Shown here: positions 1-5,976 of the stretch, piece after piece
How positions within the stretch are numbered: position 1 is the first letter of the stretch
How the letters are laid out: every line of letters begins with the position of its first letter
Origin: Treponema sp. UBA7590
GTDB taxonomy: Bacteria > Spirochaetota > Spirochaetia > Treponematales > Treponemataceae
NCBI GenBank assembly: GCA_002478955.1
Contig: DLKK01000014.1
Span: forward strand, 2,928-17,145
DNA: 14,218 nucleotides
Reading direction: 5' to 3'
Notes under the pieces: generated by a model
The model's input: the letters and a program-made list of their open reading frames with translations, nothing else
The model's database searches: none
What the model was told of the DNA's origin: nothing
Translations under genes and position numbers: made by a program

Positions 1-234
1 GAATTTTTTGACCAGCAGGAAATGACCGCGCTAAGGCAGCTCGCAAAGCTCACAGAACTGCCGTCTTTCGTCACAAACTTCACGATTCAGAACGTCCGCG
101 AAATGAAAGACAAAAAAGCCGTTGCGATTTCAGACAGCGAAGTGAACGTAACATTCTGGTGCGTCTGCCTGAAAAAGAACGAGAAGCAGCTAGCCGCAAC
201 ATTCTCGCAGATCCGCGCGATTTATGGAGAGTGA
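1..234 (+). CDS. C-terminal fragment of an unrecognised protein
   Basis: An open frame runs in from the left edge (frame 1) and ends at a TGA at 232-234, giving about 77 residues of the C-terminus. An internal ATG at 22 has no Shine-Dalgarno sequence, so the gene almost certainly begins outside the window. The fragment is mixed alpha/beta in composition, with a charged helix-like start (LRQLAKLTELPSF) and a hydrophobic strand-like stretch (VNVTFWCVCLKK). It shows no signal peptide, membrane segment or motif I recognise. Codon use and GC content match the window's confident genes better than the AT-rich array that follows. It is convergent with the gene at 616-939. No classical terminator is visible after it; the palindromic array begins 57 bp downstream. 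Function unknown. Confidence 0.6.
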   Translation, partial: EFFDQQEMTALRQLAKLTELPSFVTNFTIQNVREMKDKKAVAISDSEVNVTFWCVCLKKNEKQLAATFSQIRAIYGE

Positions 235-290
235 GGGAAATGGTAAAAAAAATGCAGAATGAATCTGTAAACCAAGATGAATCTACAGAT

Positions 291-544
291 CACACTCAAT
301 ACGATTTTCGGAATTTGAAAAAACAGCGTTCGTACTGAGTACGATTCAAGAAATTTGTGAAAAACAACATTCGTATTCAGTACGTTTTGCGTTTTCAGAA
401 AAAAAAACAGCAATCGTAGCGAATACGAAGCAAGAAATTTGAAAAACCGATATTCGTACTGGATACGATTGCAGAATTTGAAGAAAGAGAGTTTCGTACT
501 CAGTACGATTGAAAGTTTTAAAAACAAGTTTCGTACTCAGTACG
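291..544 (+). repeat. Tandem array of ~40-bp palindrome-centred repeats (7 copies)
   Basis: Seven copies of a 13-bp near-palindrome with consensus CGTACTCAGTACG start at 291 (degenerate), 331, 372, 415, 455, 495 and 532, giving periods of 40, 41, 43, 40, 40 and 37 bp. The copies at 495 and 532 are identical, and 331 differs only in the centre base (CGTACTGAGTACG). Most cores are followed by ATT. The spacers are themselves related and A-rich, of the type gcaagaatttgaaaaaacaa, so the whole unit repeats rather than only the palindrome. All copies have the same orientation. Periods are not multiples of three, so no repetitive peptide is encoded in one frame. The array fills most of the 381-bp gap between the partial gene and the gene at 616-939. 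Possible roles are a protein-binding array, a convergent-transcription buffer or a neutral satellite; the sequence alone does not decide. Confidence 0.85.
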
Positions 545-615
545 ATTTTGCCGTTCAGACACGGTTTATTTCAAAATTGATAGTCGATAAACTCAACTGT
601 CATTTTCAGCAGTTT

Positions 616-939
616 TTATCTTATTTTTCCTTGTGATTTTTTTTTATTCCACAGTGAAAGCACTGCAAAAAGCGCGACTCCGCACAAGGCGACAATCAAA
701 CCAAGAAGAGAGTCCTCTTTGCTTAGGTCAAGGAACGGTTCTCCGCCTAAAACGTTCGCAATTCCATCAACGCTCCACATTACCGCCGCAGCCCAAAAAG
801 CGAGCATTGTTGTAAAAAGAGGCTGGCTGAATTTTCTTAGGACAGAACCGTTTGAATTTTCCGCACCGTCATTTCTTTTTGAGACAATGAACAGTACGGA
901 AAACACAATCGCCATCAAAACTGTGATTATCAGGCACAT
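616..939 (-). CDS. Small membrane protein, function unknown
   Basis: A 107-residue protein with three likely membrane helices: residues ~2-19 (CLIITVLMAIVFSVLFIV), ~41-65 (around FTTMLAFWAAAVMWSVDGIANVL) and ~78-95 (LLGLIVALCGVALFAVLSLW). The C-terminus is basic (NKKKSQGKIR). It starts at an ATG that shares one base with the TGA stop of the upstream gene (TGATG), so the two are almost certainly translationally coupled and work together. A short polar loop (SKRNDGAENSNG) follows the first helix. I do not recognise the family. It is the last gene of the minus-strand run and converges on the palindrome array. It might be an accessory to the lar operon upstream, but a 185-bp structured gap separates that operon from this pair, so co-transcription is not established. 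Confidence 0.75.
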   Translation of the reverse strand: MCLIITVLMAIVFSVLFIVSKRNDGAENSNGSVLRKFSQPLFTTMLAFWAAAVMWSVDGIANVLGGEPFLDLSKEDSLLGLIVALCGVALFAVLSLWNKKKSQGKIR

Positions 940-1361
940 CAGGCGGTCGCTCCAGAAACTCCAAGCACAGAAGATTTTTTCTTCAGATTTTTTACAAATG
1001 CCGCAACTCCGATTCCTGCCGCCCAGACCGCAGTTATAAGCAGAGCCATTCCGACTCCGACCGTCGCCATTTCACGCAGCATTTCAGGAATTTCAGCCGG
1101 ATTTTTCATCGCCATAAGGAAAGGCGGAACAAGGCTGATTTCTCCGTGATACAAATGCTCGACTGCAAGCAGGAAACTTCCGCCGTAAAGCATTTTTTCA
1201 AGGATTCCGAGCTTTTCTTTTAGCACAGCGACTTTGCGATTTTTCGCCGCCACAACCTCATCCGCCTCATTGATGACAGAATCCGCATTGCGCCTGAAAA
1301 CAATTTTCTTTGCGACTGTAAGAACAACAGCCTCCGCCAATGGAACAGTAAAACACGCCAT
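939..1361 (-). CDS. Conserved small membrane protein with HxxxHGE-type motif
   Basis: A 140-residue protein. The start is the ATG at 1361, placed 4 nt after a strong GGAGG at about 1366-1370; an earlier TTG at 1373 lies upstream of that site and is rejected. The N-terminus (MACFTVPLAEAVVLTVAKKI, 1-20) is hydrophobic and amphipathic. A charged linker (21-53) follows, then a segment with EHLYHGE (68-74), a Pro-rich turn and PPFLMAM, and a C-terminal block EMLREMATVGVGMALLITAVW (93-113) that leads into a membrane helix. The architecture resembles small proteins I have seen annotated only as hypothetical in gut anaerobes (recall, not searched). The paired His and Glu next to membrane helices could bind a metal or haem, which is speculation. 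It is translationally coupled to the downstream 107-residue membrane protein. Confidence 0.78.
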   Translation of the reverse strand: MACFTVPLAEAVVLTVAKKIVFRRNADSVINEADEVVAAKNRKVAVLKEKLGILEKMLYGGSFLLAVEHLYHGEISLVPPFLMAMKNPAEIPEMLREMATVGVGMALLITAVWAAGIGVAAFVKNLKKKSSVLGVSGATA

Positions 1362-1417
1362 AATTTCCTCCAAAAAAAGTCAATGAGAAAATTTCAATTT
1401 TCGATTTGACTTTTTTA

Positions 1418-1517
1418 GTTGTTTCTCAATGAAATGAGAAACAACAGTTTATATAGAAAGTTTGCAACGCAAACTTGTAAACAAAAACTTTGACGCTATT
1501 TTAGGCAAAGTTTTTGT
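1418..1517. repeat. Three consecutive perfect hairpins between larC and the small membrane genes
   Basis: Three perfect inverted repeats lie in tandem. The first is GTTGTTTCTCA/TGAGAAACAAC (1418-1428/1435-1445, 6-nt loop). The second is AAGTTTGC/GCAAACTT (1458-1465/1469-1476, loop aac). The third is ACAAAAACTTTG/CAAAGTTTTTGT (1481-1492/1506-1517, 13-nt loop). On the minus strand the third begins 30 nt after the larC stop, so it may act as terminator or 3'-end stabiliser for the lar operon, but none is followed by a clean U-tract. The TTGCAACGCAA core of the second hairpin also occurs in the element inside the flavodoxin gene (7626-7735), which suggests related multi-hairpin units. Confidence 0.7.
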
Positions 1518-1546
1518 TATTCCTCCAAAAAAATTTTTATGAAATA

Positions 1547-2935
1547 TTATTCAGTGCAAGTGCACTCACTCACGATTTTATTGTAGACTTCGCCGAACGA
1601 CTTCTTTGTGTTTCGTGCAATCCGCGAAACACATTCGTATTCCGGGTAAAAATGCTTTTCGCCGTACACGTCAACAACTTTCACATTCGCGCTTTCTCCA
1701 AAAACTTCCACAGAACACTCCGAGCGAGCAAGACAAGTGCGTTCCATTTCCGTTCTTCTGATTCCGATTGTCGTTGTGTGCGTAAAAATTATTTTTTCCA
1801 TTTTCGCCGCATCTTCAACTTTGCAAAGCACAACCAGAAGCCACGCCGGACGGTTCTTTTTCATAAAGCACGGAAGATACTGAACGTCGAGAGCGCCTGA
1901 CGCAAAAAGTTCTTCCATCACAAAGCCCAAAGTCTCGCCAGTTGAATCATCGATGTTCGTTTCAAGTTTTATAATCTTGTCGTGCAAAGCGGATGAAGTC
2001 TGATTTTCAGAATTGATTTTTTCCGTTTCAACAAGCATTGCTCGAACAATATTCGGAACGCCGTAATCCCGTTTTCCGGCTCCCATTCCGATTTTTTTAA
2101 GCACAAAATTTTTCGGCAAGGTGAAATCCGTTGCAACAGCAGCAACAAAAGCCGCTCCAGTCGGAGTAACAAATTCGCCTCGCTCACTGGTTATTTTTAG
2201 CGGAACAGAATATTCCTGAACGATGTTCGCGACCGCCGGAACTGGAACCGGAAGAATTCCGTGCTGGCATCTCACAGTTCCACTTCCCTCGCACAAAAAC
2301 GGAACAAAAACTTTTTCAACGTGAAGGCTGTCAAAGCAGACCGAAAGCGCAATCACGTCAACAATTGAATCAATCGCGCCAACCTCGTGAAAGTGAACTT
2401 CCTCAACCGGCTTTGAATGTGCCTTGCTTTCCGCCTTTGCGATTATCTCAAAAATTTTATGCGCAAGTTTCCGCGCGTTTTCCGTCATCTCCGTTTTGTC
2501 GATTATTTCAAGAACGTCATGCAGATTCCGGTGCTCGTGGTGGGGAACTTGTTCACCGTGATGATGTTCATGGTACGCCGCATGAGAATGTTCTTCCGCT
2601 TCGGAATGATGATGGGAATGTTCATGCGAATGTATGCCATGCTCGTGATTCTCGCCGTTATGAAAATCATCGTGATTATGTTCCTCGCCCTCATGCCCAA
2701 AAAGATAGTTCATGTCGTGGTCGTGGTTTTCGTGCTCCGAATCCAAAATCACATTGAAGTCAAGGCAGGAAACGCCGTTTTTTTCAACGCGCTTTATTTC
2801 GGTTTTAAATCCTTTTGCCGGAATGCTCGCCAACGCTTTTTCAAGTGCCGTTCTGTCCGCGCCCGCATCAAGCAAAGCCGCAACCGCCATGTCGCCTGAA
2901 ATTCCATAGTTACATTCAAGATACAAATCGCTCAT
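1547..2935 (-). CDS. larC: LarC, nickel insertase for the NPN cofactor, with His-rich insert
   Basis: A 462-residue single-frame LarC (formerly DUF111 family). LarC performs CTP-dependent nickel insertion into pyridinium-3,5-bisthiocarboxylic acid mononucleotide to give the NPN cofactor of LarA-type racemases. Diagnostic features are the N-terminal YLECNYGISGDMAVAALLDAG (5-25), VEEVHFHEVGAIDSIVDVIA (about 178-197), TPTGAAFVAA and the LETNIDDSTGETLGFVMEEL block that begins the C-terminal domain. Residues 68-139 contain 25 histidines plus many Asp/Glu, a probable nickel-binding or storage insert. The protein is continuous, unlike the Lactobacillus plantarum gene where two halves are joined by programmed frameshifting. 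The ATG start overlaps the larB stop by 4 bp (ATGA), so translation is coupled. A hairpin spacer follows the stop. Confidence 0.95.
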   Translation of the reverse strand: MSDLYLECNYGISGDMAVAALLDAGADRTALEKALASIPAKGFKTEIKRVEKNGVSCLDFNVILDSEHENHDHDMNYLFGHEGEEHNHDDFHNGENHEHGIHSHEHSHHHSEAEEHSHAAYHEHHHGEQVPHHEHRNLHDVLEIIDKTEMTENARKLAHKIFEIIAKAESKAHSKPVEEVHFHEVGAIDSIVDVIALSVCFDSLHVEKVFVPFLCEGSGTVRCQHGILPVPVPAVANIVQEYSVPLKITSERGEFVTPTGAAFVAAVATDFTLPKNFVLKKIGMGAGKRDYGVPNIVRAMLVETEKINSENQTSSALHDKIIKLETNIDDSTGETLGFVMEELFASGALDVQYLPCFMKKNRPAWLLVVLCKVEDAAKMEKIIFTHTTTIGIRRTEMERTCLARSECSVEVFGESANVKVVDVYGEKHFYPEYECVSRIARNTKKSFGEVYNKIVSECTCTE

Positions 2936-3633
2936 TTTTCACCTGCCTGATTTTTTACGCTTCCACCGACCGCAAGACGGTTTATCTGTGTCGCAATGTA
3001 GCCAGCTCCGTAGCCGTTGTCTATGTTTACAACGCTGATTCCGTTCGCGCATGAATTTATCATCGTCAAAAGAGCTGAAATTCCGCCAAGATTCGCGCCG
3101 TAACCGACCGAAGTCGGAACTGCAATAACAGGAACGCTCACCAATCCGCCCACAACGCTTGCAAGCGCGCCTTCCATTCCTGCGACCGCGACAACAACAT
3201 TCGCCTTCTCAAGTTTTTCAGTCTGGGAAAGCAGCCTGTGGATTCCAGAAACGCCGACATCAAAAATGCGCTCAACATACGAGCCGAAAAATTCCGCAGT
3301 TTGTGCAGCTTCCTCCGCAACAGGAATGTCCGCAGTTCCAGCCGTGCAGACTGCAATGTTTCCGCAAAGATTTTTTTTCTCACGCTGAATCTTTATTGTC
3401 TGGGAAATTTTGTCATATCCCGCCTGAGGAAAAATTTCTTTTACAATCTCAAACTGTTCCTGTGTAGCACGAGTTCCAAGAACTTCGCCGTTCGCCTCAA
3501 AAAGCCTTGCAAAAATATCTTTCAAAAACTCATCGCTTTTTCCTTGGCAAAAAACAACCTCGCCAAATCCAGTGCGCTCTTTTCGTCCTGTGTCGAGCTT
3601 TGCAAATCCCAAGTCGCAAAAAGAATCTTTCAT
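2932..3633 (-). CDS. larB: LarB, NaAD carboxylase/hydrolase of NPN cofactor synthesis
   Basis: A 233-residue PurE-like protein. LarB carboxylates C5 of the pyridine ring of nicotinic acid adenine dinucleotide and cleaves the phosphoanhydride to give pyridinium-3,5-biscarboxylic acid mononucleotide, the first committed step of the cofactor pathway. Family features visible are the early GFGEVVFCQGKS (22-33), CTAGTADIPVAEEA (96-109), a central VVVAVAGMEGALASVVGGL (146-164) resembling the PurE core, and PVIAVPTSVGYG (168-179), followed by a Gly/Ala-rich C-terminal segment. Length is typical for the family. Both ends overlap neighbours by ATGA: its ATG overlaps the larE stop and its TGA overlaps the larC start. 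The three genes are therefore one translational unit and should be made in matched amounts. The protein is cytoplasmic, with no signal peptide. Confidence 0.95.
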   Translation of the reverse strand: MKDSFCDLGFAKLDTGRKERTGFGEVVFCQGKSDEFLKDIFARLFEANGEVLGTRATQEQFEIVKEIFPQAGYDKISQTIKIQREKKNLCGNIAVCTAGTADIPVAEEAAQTAEFFGSYVERIFDVGVSGIHRLLSQTEKLEKANVVVAVAGMEGALASVVGGLVSVPVIAVPTSVGYGANLGGISALLTMINSCANGISVVNIDNGYGAGYIATQINRLAVGGSVKNQAGEK

Positions 3634-4442
3634 TTTAAAACCTCGTTCATCGCGCCGGTTCTGTAGCCCTGCAGGTCAAGCGAAACGTACAAGAAGCCGA
3701 AACTTTTTAATGCGCCCACAATTTCTTCCCGGAGCAAAAACGCCTTTTCCATTTCCGCAGGGAAAATTTCGATTCTCGCAAGATTTTCACCGTGGATTCT
3801 TACCCTAAGCTGACTAAATCCTTTATCAAGAAGAAACTGTTCCGCCCTGTCAACCATCGAAAGTTTTTTCTCGCTGATTTCTTCGCCATAAGGAAAACGC
3901 GAGGAAAGGCACGCGAACGACTGCTTTTTCCAAGTCGGAAGATTCTTTTCCTTTGAAAGCGCGCGGATTTCTGCCTTGTACAAACTGCAATGACGCAGCG
4001 GACTTTTTACGCCAAGTTCCGCGACTGCCTGCAATCCCGGCCTGTAGTCTCCGTTGTCGTCCAGGTTGCTTCCCTCGCAGACAAAAGCGATTTTATTTTC
4101 TTTTGCAAGCGAGATGATTTTTGTAAAAAGCTCCTTCTTGCAGAGATAGCAGCGGTTCTTCGGATTGTGGCGGAATTCCGGAATATCAAGCTCTTCAGAA
4201 TCCACAATAAAATGACGGATTCCTTCACGGGTGCAAAATTCTTCCGCCTCATCTGCCTCGCGCTTTGGAAAGCTGCAGGATTTCGCCGTAACAGCAACCG
4301 CATTTTCACCAAGAACATCGTGCGCAACTTTCAGCAAAAATGTCGAGTCAACTCCGCTGGAAAACGCGACCATCACGCTTCCGAGCGAGCGGAGATAATT
4401 TTTTAGATTTTCAAGTTTTTCGTAAATTTCCTTTTCAGCCAT
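3630..4442 (-). CDS. larE: LarE, ATP-dependent sulfur transferase, three-cysteine type
   Basis: A 270-residue PP-loop (adenine nucleotide alpha hydrolase-like) enzyme. LarE adenylates the carboxylates of the LarB product and replaces oxygen with sulfur. The PP-loop is SSGVDST (28-34). Conserved SFPKREADEAEEFC (57-70) and EGSNLDDNGDYRPGLQA (123-139) follow. Cysteines at 98 and 101 (NRCYLC) plus 178 (SFACLSSRFPYG) match the arrangement I associate with [4Fe-4S] LarE enzymes such as those described from Thermotoga and methanogens. The single-cysteine L. plantarum enzyme instead sacrifices its own sulfur atom. This enzyme is therefore probably catalytic rather than single-turnover (inference). 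A GGAAAG ribosome site precedes the ATG, 30 bp after the permease stop. The stop overlaps larB (ATGA). Confidence 0.94.
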   Translation of the reverse strand: MAEKEIYEKLENLKNYLRSLGSVMVAFSSGVDSTFLLKVAHDVLGENAVAVTAKSCSFPKREADEAEEFCTREGIRHFIVDSEELDIPEFRHNPKNRCYLCKKELFTKIISLAKENKIAFVCEGSNLDDNGDYRPGLQAVAELGVKSPLRHCSLYKAEIRALSKEKNLPTWKKQSFACLSSRFPYGEEISEKKLSMVDRAEQFLLDKGFSQLRVRIHGENLARIEIFPAEMEKAFLLREEIVGALKSFGFLYVSLDLQGYRTGAMNEVLK

Positions 4443-4472
4443 ATTTTATCTTTCCTTGTCCTTTATCGGCAT

Positions 4473-5387
4473 TTACAAAATCAGATTCACAACAAATCCT
4501 GTCAAAAAAGAAAACAGAATCACATATATTATATAGAAGAAAAAATGCTTTGCTCCGAGCGCAATTTTAAGCGCACCAAGATTCGTGATTTTCGTGGAAG
4601 GACCTGTGAGCATAAAAGCAGCCGCGCTTCCCGCGCTCATTCCATCGCTAAGCCACTGCTGCAAAAGCGGAATCGTGCCGCCGCCGCAAACGTAAAGCGG
4701 AACTCCCACAGTCGCCGCCATAAGAACGCCGAACGCCTCGTTTTCCTTGCCGAAAATTTTCGCCATCGCATCCGCAGGAACATAACGCTGAAAAACCGCC
4801 GAAAGAGCAATTCCAAGCAAAAACATCGGAGCGGTCGCCTTTACGTTCCGACCAAGATTTTTTACAAGCCGCAAAAAAATATTCGGGTCGGTGTCGTGAT
4901 TGTGCGGTCCGTCAAAAGATGAAAAATCAAAGTAGGTAGCCCGTTCATTTTTGCAGTAGAAAACACGAACAAGAAGCCCTGCAACAATCCCCATCAAAAA
5001 GCAGCCTGCAATCCGCACAAAAAGCATTGTCCGTCCAAGCGCCGCCGAATAGATAATCAGCTGAGGATTCAGAAGAATCGAGCTCATCATAAACGCGGCA
5101 AGAAAATCATCCTTTATTCCCTTGCGTGAAAAAGCCGCGCAGATTGGAATTGTTCCGTACATGCAAAGCGGACTTGCAACTCCCAAAAGAGAAGCGAAAA
5201 CAATTTCCGCGATTCCCGGAACTTTTTCACCAAGAATTTCCGCCGCCCTGTGAATGTAGTTTTTTGCAAAAACCGACACCGCAGAGCCAATCAACATTCC
5301 AAGCACCCAGTACCAGAAAATCTGCCGCAGCTGCAGGTCAAAATAATACCAAAGATAAACCGCTTCACGCCGAATGATTTCTAACAT
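4473..5387 (-). CDS. ArsP_1/UPF0718-type permease in the lar operon
   Basis: A 304-residue polytopic membrane protein of the DUF318/UPF0718 (ArsP_1) permease type. The two inverted halves each carry a signature: SPLCMYGTIPI (72-82) with SSILLNPQL after it, and GVPLYVCGGGTIPLLQ (228-243) followed by FMLTGPSTKITN (258-269). About eight membrane helices are visible. The central cytoplasmic-type loop holds GPHNHDTDP (160-168), a small metal-ligand-like patch. Relatives include the ArsP organoarsenical exporter and permeases of unknown substrate. Here the first motif has CMYG where ArsP-like proteins typically have a Cys-rich CSCG-like motif, so the substrate need not be arsenical. The ATG directly abuts the TAA of the cyclophilin-like gene (TAAATG), and larE follows 30 bp on. 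A nickel, precursor or racemase-substrate role is inferred from context only. Confidence 0.85.
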   Translation of the reverse strand: MLEIIRREAVYLWYYFDLQLRQIFWYWVLGMLIGSAVSVFAKNYIHRAAEILGEKVPGIAEIVFASLLGVASPLCMYGTIPICAAFSRKGIKDDFLAAFMMSSILLNPQLIIYSAALGRTMLFVRIAGCFLMGIVAGLLVRVFYCKNERATYFDFSSFDGPHNHDTDPNIFLRLVKNLGRNVKATAPMFLLGIALSAVFQRYVPADAMAKIFGKENEAFGVLMAATVGVPLYVCGGGTIPLLQQWLSDGMSAGSAAAFMLTGPSTKITNLGALKIALGAKHFFFYIIYVILFSFLTGFVVNLIL

Positions 5388-5822
5388 TTATTTTTCCGCT
5401 TCCACATTAACCATGCCGGAAAGATTTTTTATATTTTCCGCACCGCTGACCGCTTTTCCAAGAATAAAAAGTCCCGGATATTCGTTGAATTTTCCGTAGA
5501 ACAGGACGACATTTCCCCAGGGAGAAAAATATGCCAAAGTTCCAGAATCGCCTGAGCCTTCAAGTCCGTTTTTCAGCGGAAGTTTTTCTTTTGGATAAAA
5601 GATTTTTTCGTTTGTGCTATAGTTTTCAACCTGAACTTTTAGGGGAAGCTGACTGTAAAGCGACTTGCTCTGCTCGCTTCCGTTCAATTCATAAATGATT
5701 TTATTTTTTCCGTCTGAAACGCTGATTTTCATATTTTCTCCATTCACGGCATTCTCCGCAAAAGCACAAGAACTTGCAGCAAAAATCGCAGTGATTAAAA
5801 ATGAATGCAAAATTTTTTTCAT
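5388..5822 (-). CDS. Exported cyclophilin-like fold protein
   Basis: A 144-residue protein. The ATG at 5822 is chosen because GGAGG lies at 5832-5836, nine bases upstream; the longer frame to 5858 has no ribosome site and would bury the signal peptide. Residues 1-22 form a Sec signal (MKKILHSFLITAIFAASSCA then FA|EN). The SSC could also be a relaxed spirochaete lipobox, so the protein is either periplasmic or lipid-anchored. Residues 31-141 resemble the bacterial cyclophilin-like domain (PF18050 type): MKISVSDGKNKIIYELN, LYSQLPLKVQVENY, GDSGTLAYFSPWGNVVLFYG and a final FILGKAVSGAENIKNL. Such domains often sit beside flavodoxins and reductases, and isomerase activity is not assumed. It heads the lar operon, ending at the base before the permease ATG. 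Confidence 0.82.
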   Translation of the reverse strand: MKKILHSFLITAIFAASSCAFAENAVNGENMKISVSDGKNKIIYELNGSEQSKSLYSQLPLKVQVENYSTNEKIFYPKEKLPLKNGLEGSGDSGTLAYFSPWGNVVLFYGKFNEYPGLFILGKAVSGAENIKNLSGMVNVEAEK

Positions 5823-5877
5823 TAATTTGAGCCTCCAAAAAACAGTCGGGAATGTCAAATAAGATTAAGCCCTAGAG

Positions 5878-5944
5878 GTCATTGAGCCTGCCGAAATGAC
5901 AAAGCACATTCACTTGGTGGTTTCGACAAGCTCAACCACCAAGT
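5878..5944. repeat. Paired hairpins with shared conserved loop, unrelated stems
   Basis: There are two adjacent inverted repeats. GTCATT/AATGAC (5878-5883/5895-5900) encloses the 11-nt loop GAGCCTGCCGA. ACTTGGTGGTT/AACCACCAAGT (5912-5922/5934-5944, perfect 11 bp) encloses the 11-nt loop TCGACAAGCTC. The reverse complement of the second loop, GAGCTTGTCGA, matches the first at 9 of 11 positions, while the stems are unrelated. The hairpins are thus two oppositely oriented members of one family with covarying stems. The plus side of the second ends in TTTTT (5944-5948). Similar TTTCGACAAGCTCAA strings are familiar dispersed repeats in many bacterial genomes (recall). The pair lies between the DUF362 stop and the operon start at 5822. 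Confidence 0.8.
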
Positions 5945-5976
5945 TTTTAAATTCTAAGACACCCCATTACAAACCG

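Noticed and set aside
240..338. 32-codon open frame with GAGGGAA just upstream, after the partial gene
   Set aside because: The second half is translated array repeat, its start lies immediately after the previous stop, and no recognisable domain is present; too weak to call.
222..527. Minus-strand 101-residue open frame and plus-strand 65-residue frame (439-636) over the array
   Set aside because: They translate the repeat units in shifting frames, are Phe/Leu/Tyr-rich low-complexity, have no ribosome sites, and the repeat period is not a multiple of three.
291..544. CRISPR array
   Set aside because: Repeat cores are only 13 bp and degenerate, the intervening sequences resemble one another, and no cas genes are present.
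2417..2899. Met- and Val-rich plus-strand open frames opposite the LarC His-rich segment
   Set aside because: They are the complement of CAT/CAC His codons (ATG/GTG), a composition artefact.
4473..5387. Calling the permease an arsenic exporter (arsP)
   Set aside because: Only family-level signatures are visible, the first cysteine motif differs from what I expect in ArsP, and no arsenic genes are nearby.
5853..5858. TTGACA (minus strand) as the -35 box of the lar operon
   Set aside because: A -10 box at 17 bp would fall on the GGAGG ribosome site of the first gene, leaving no leader.
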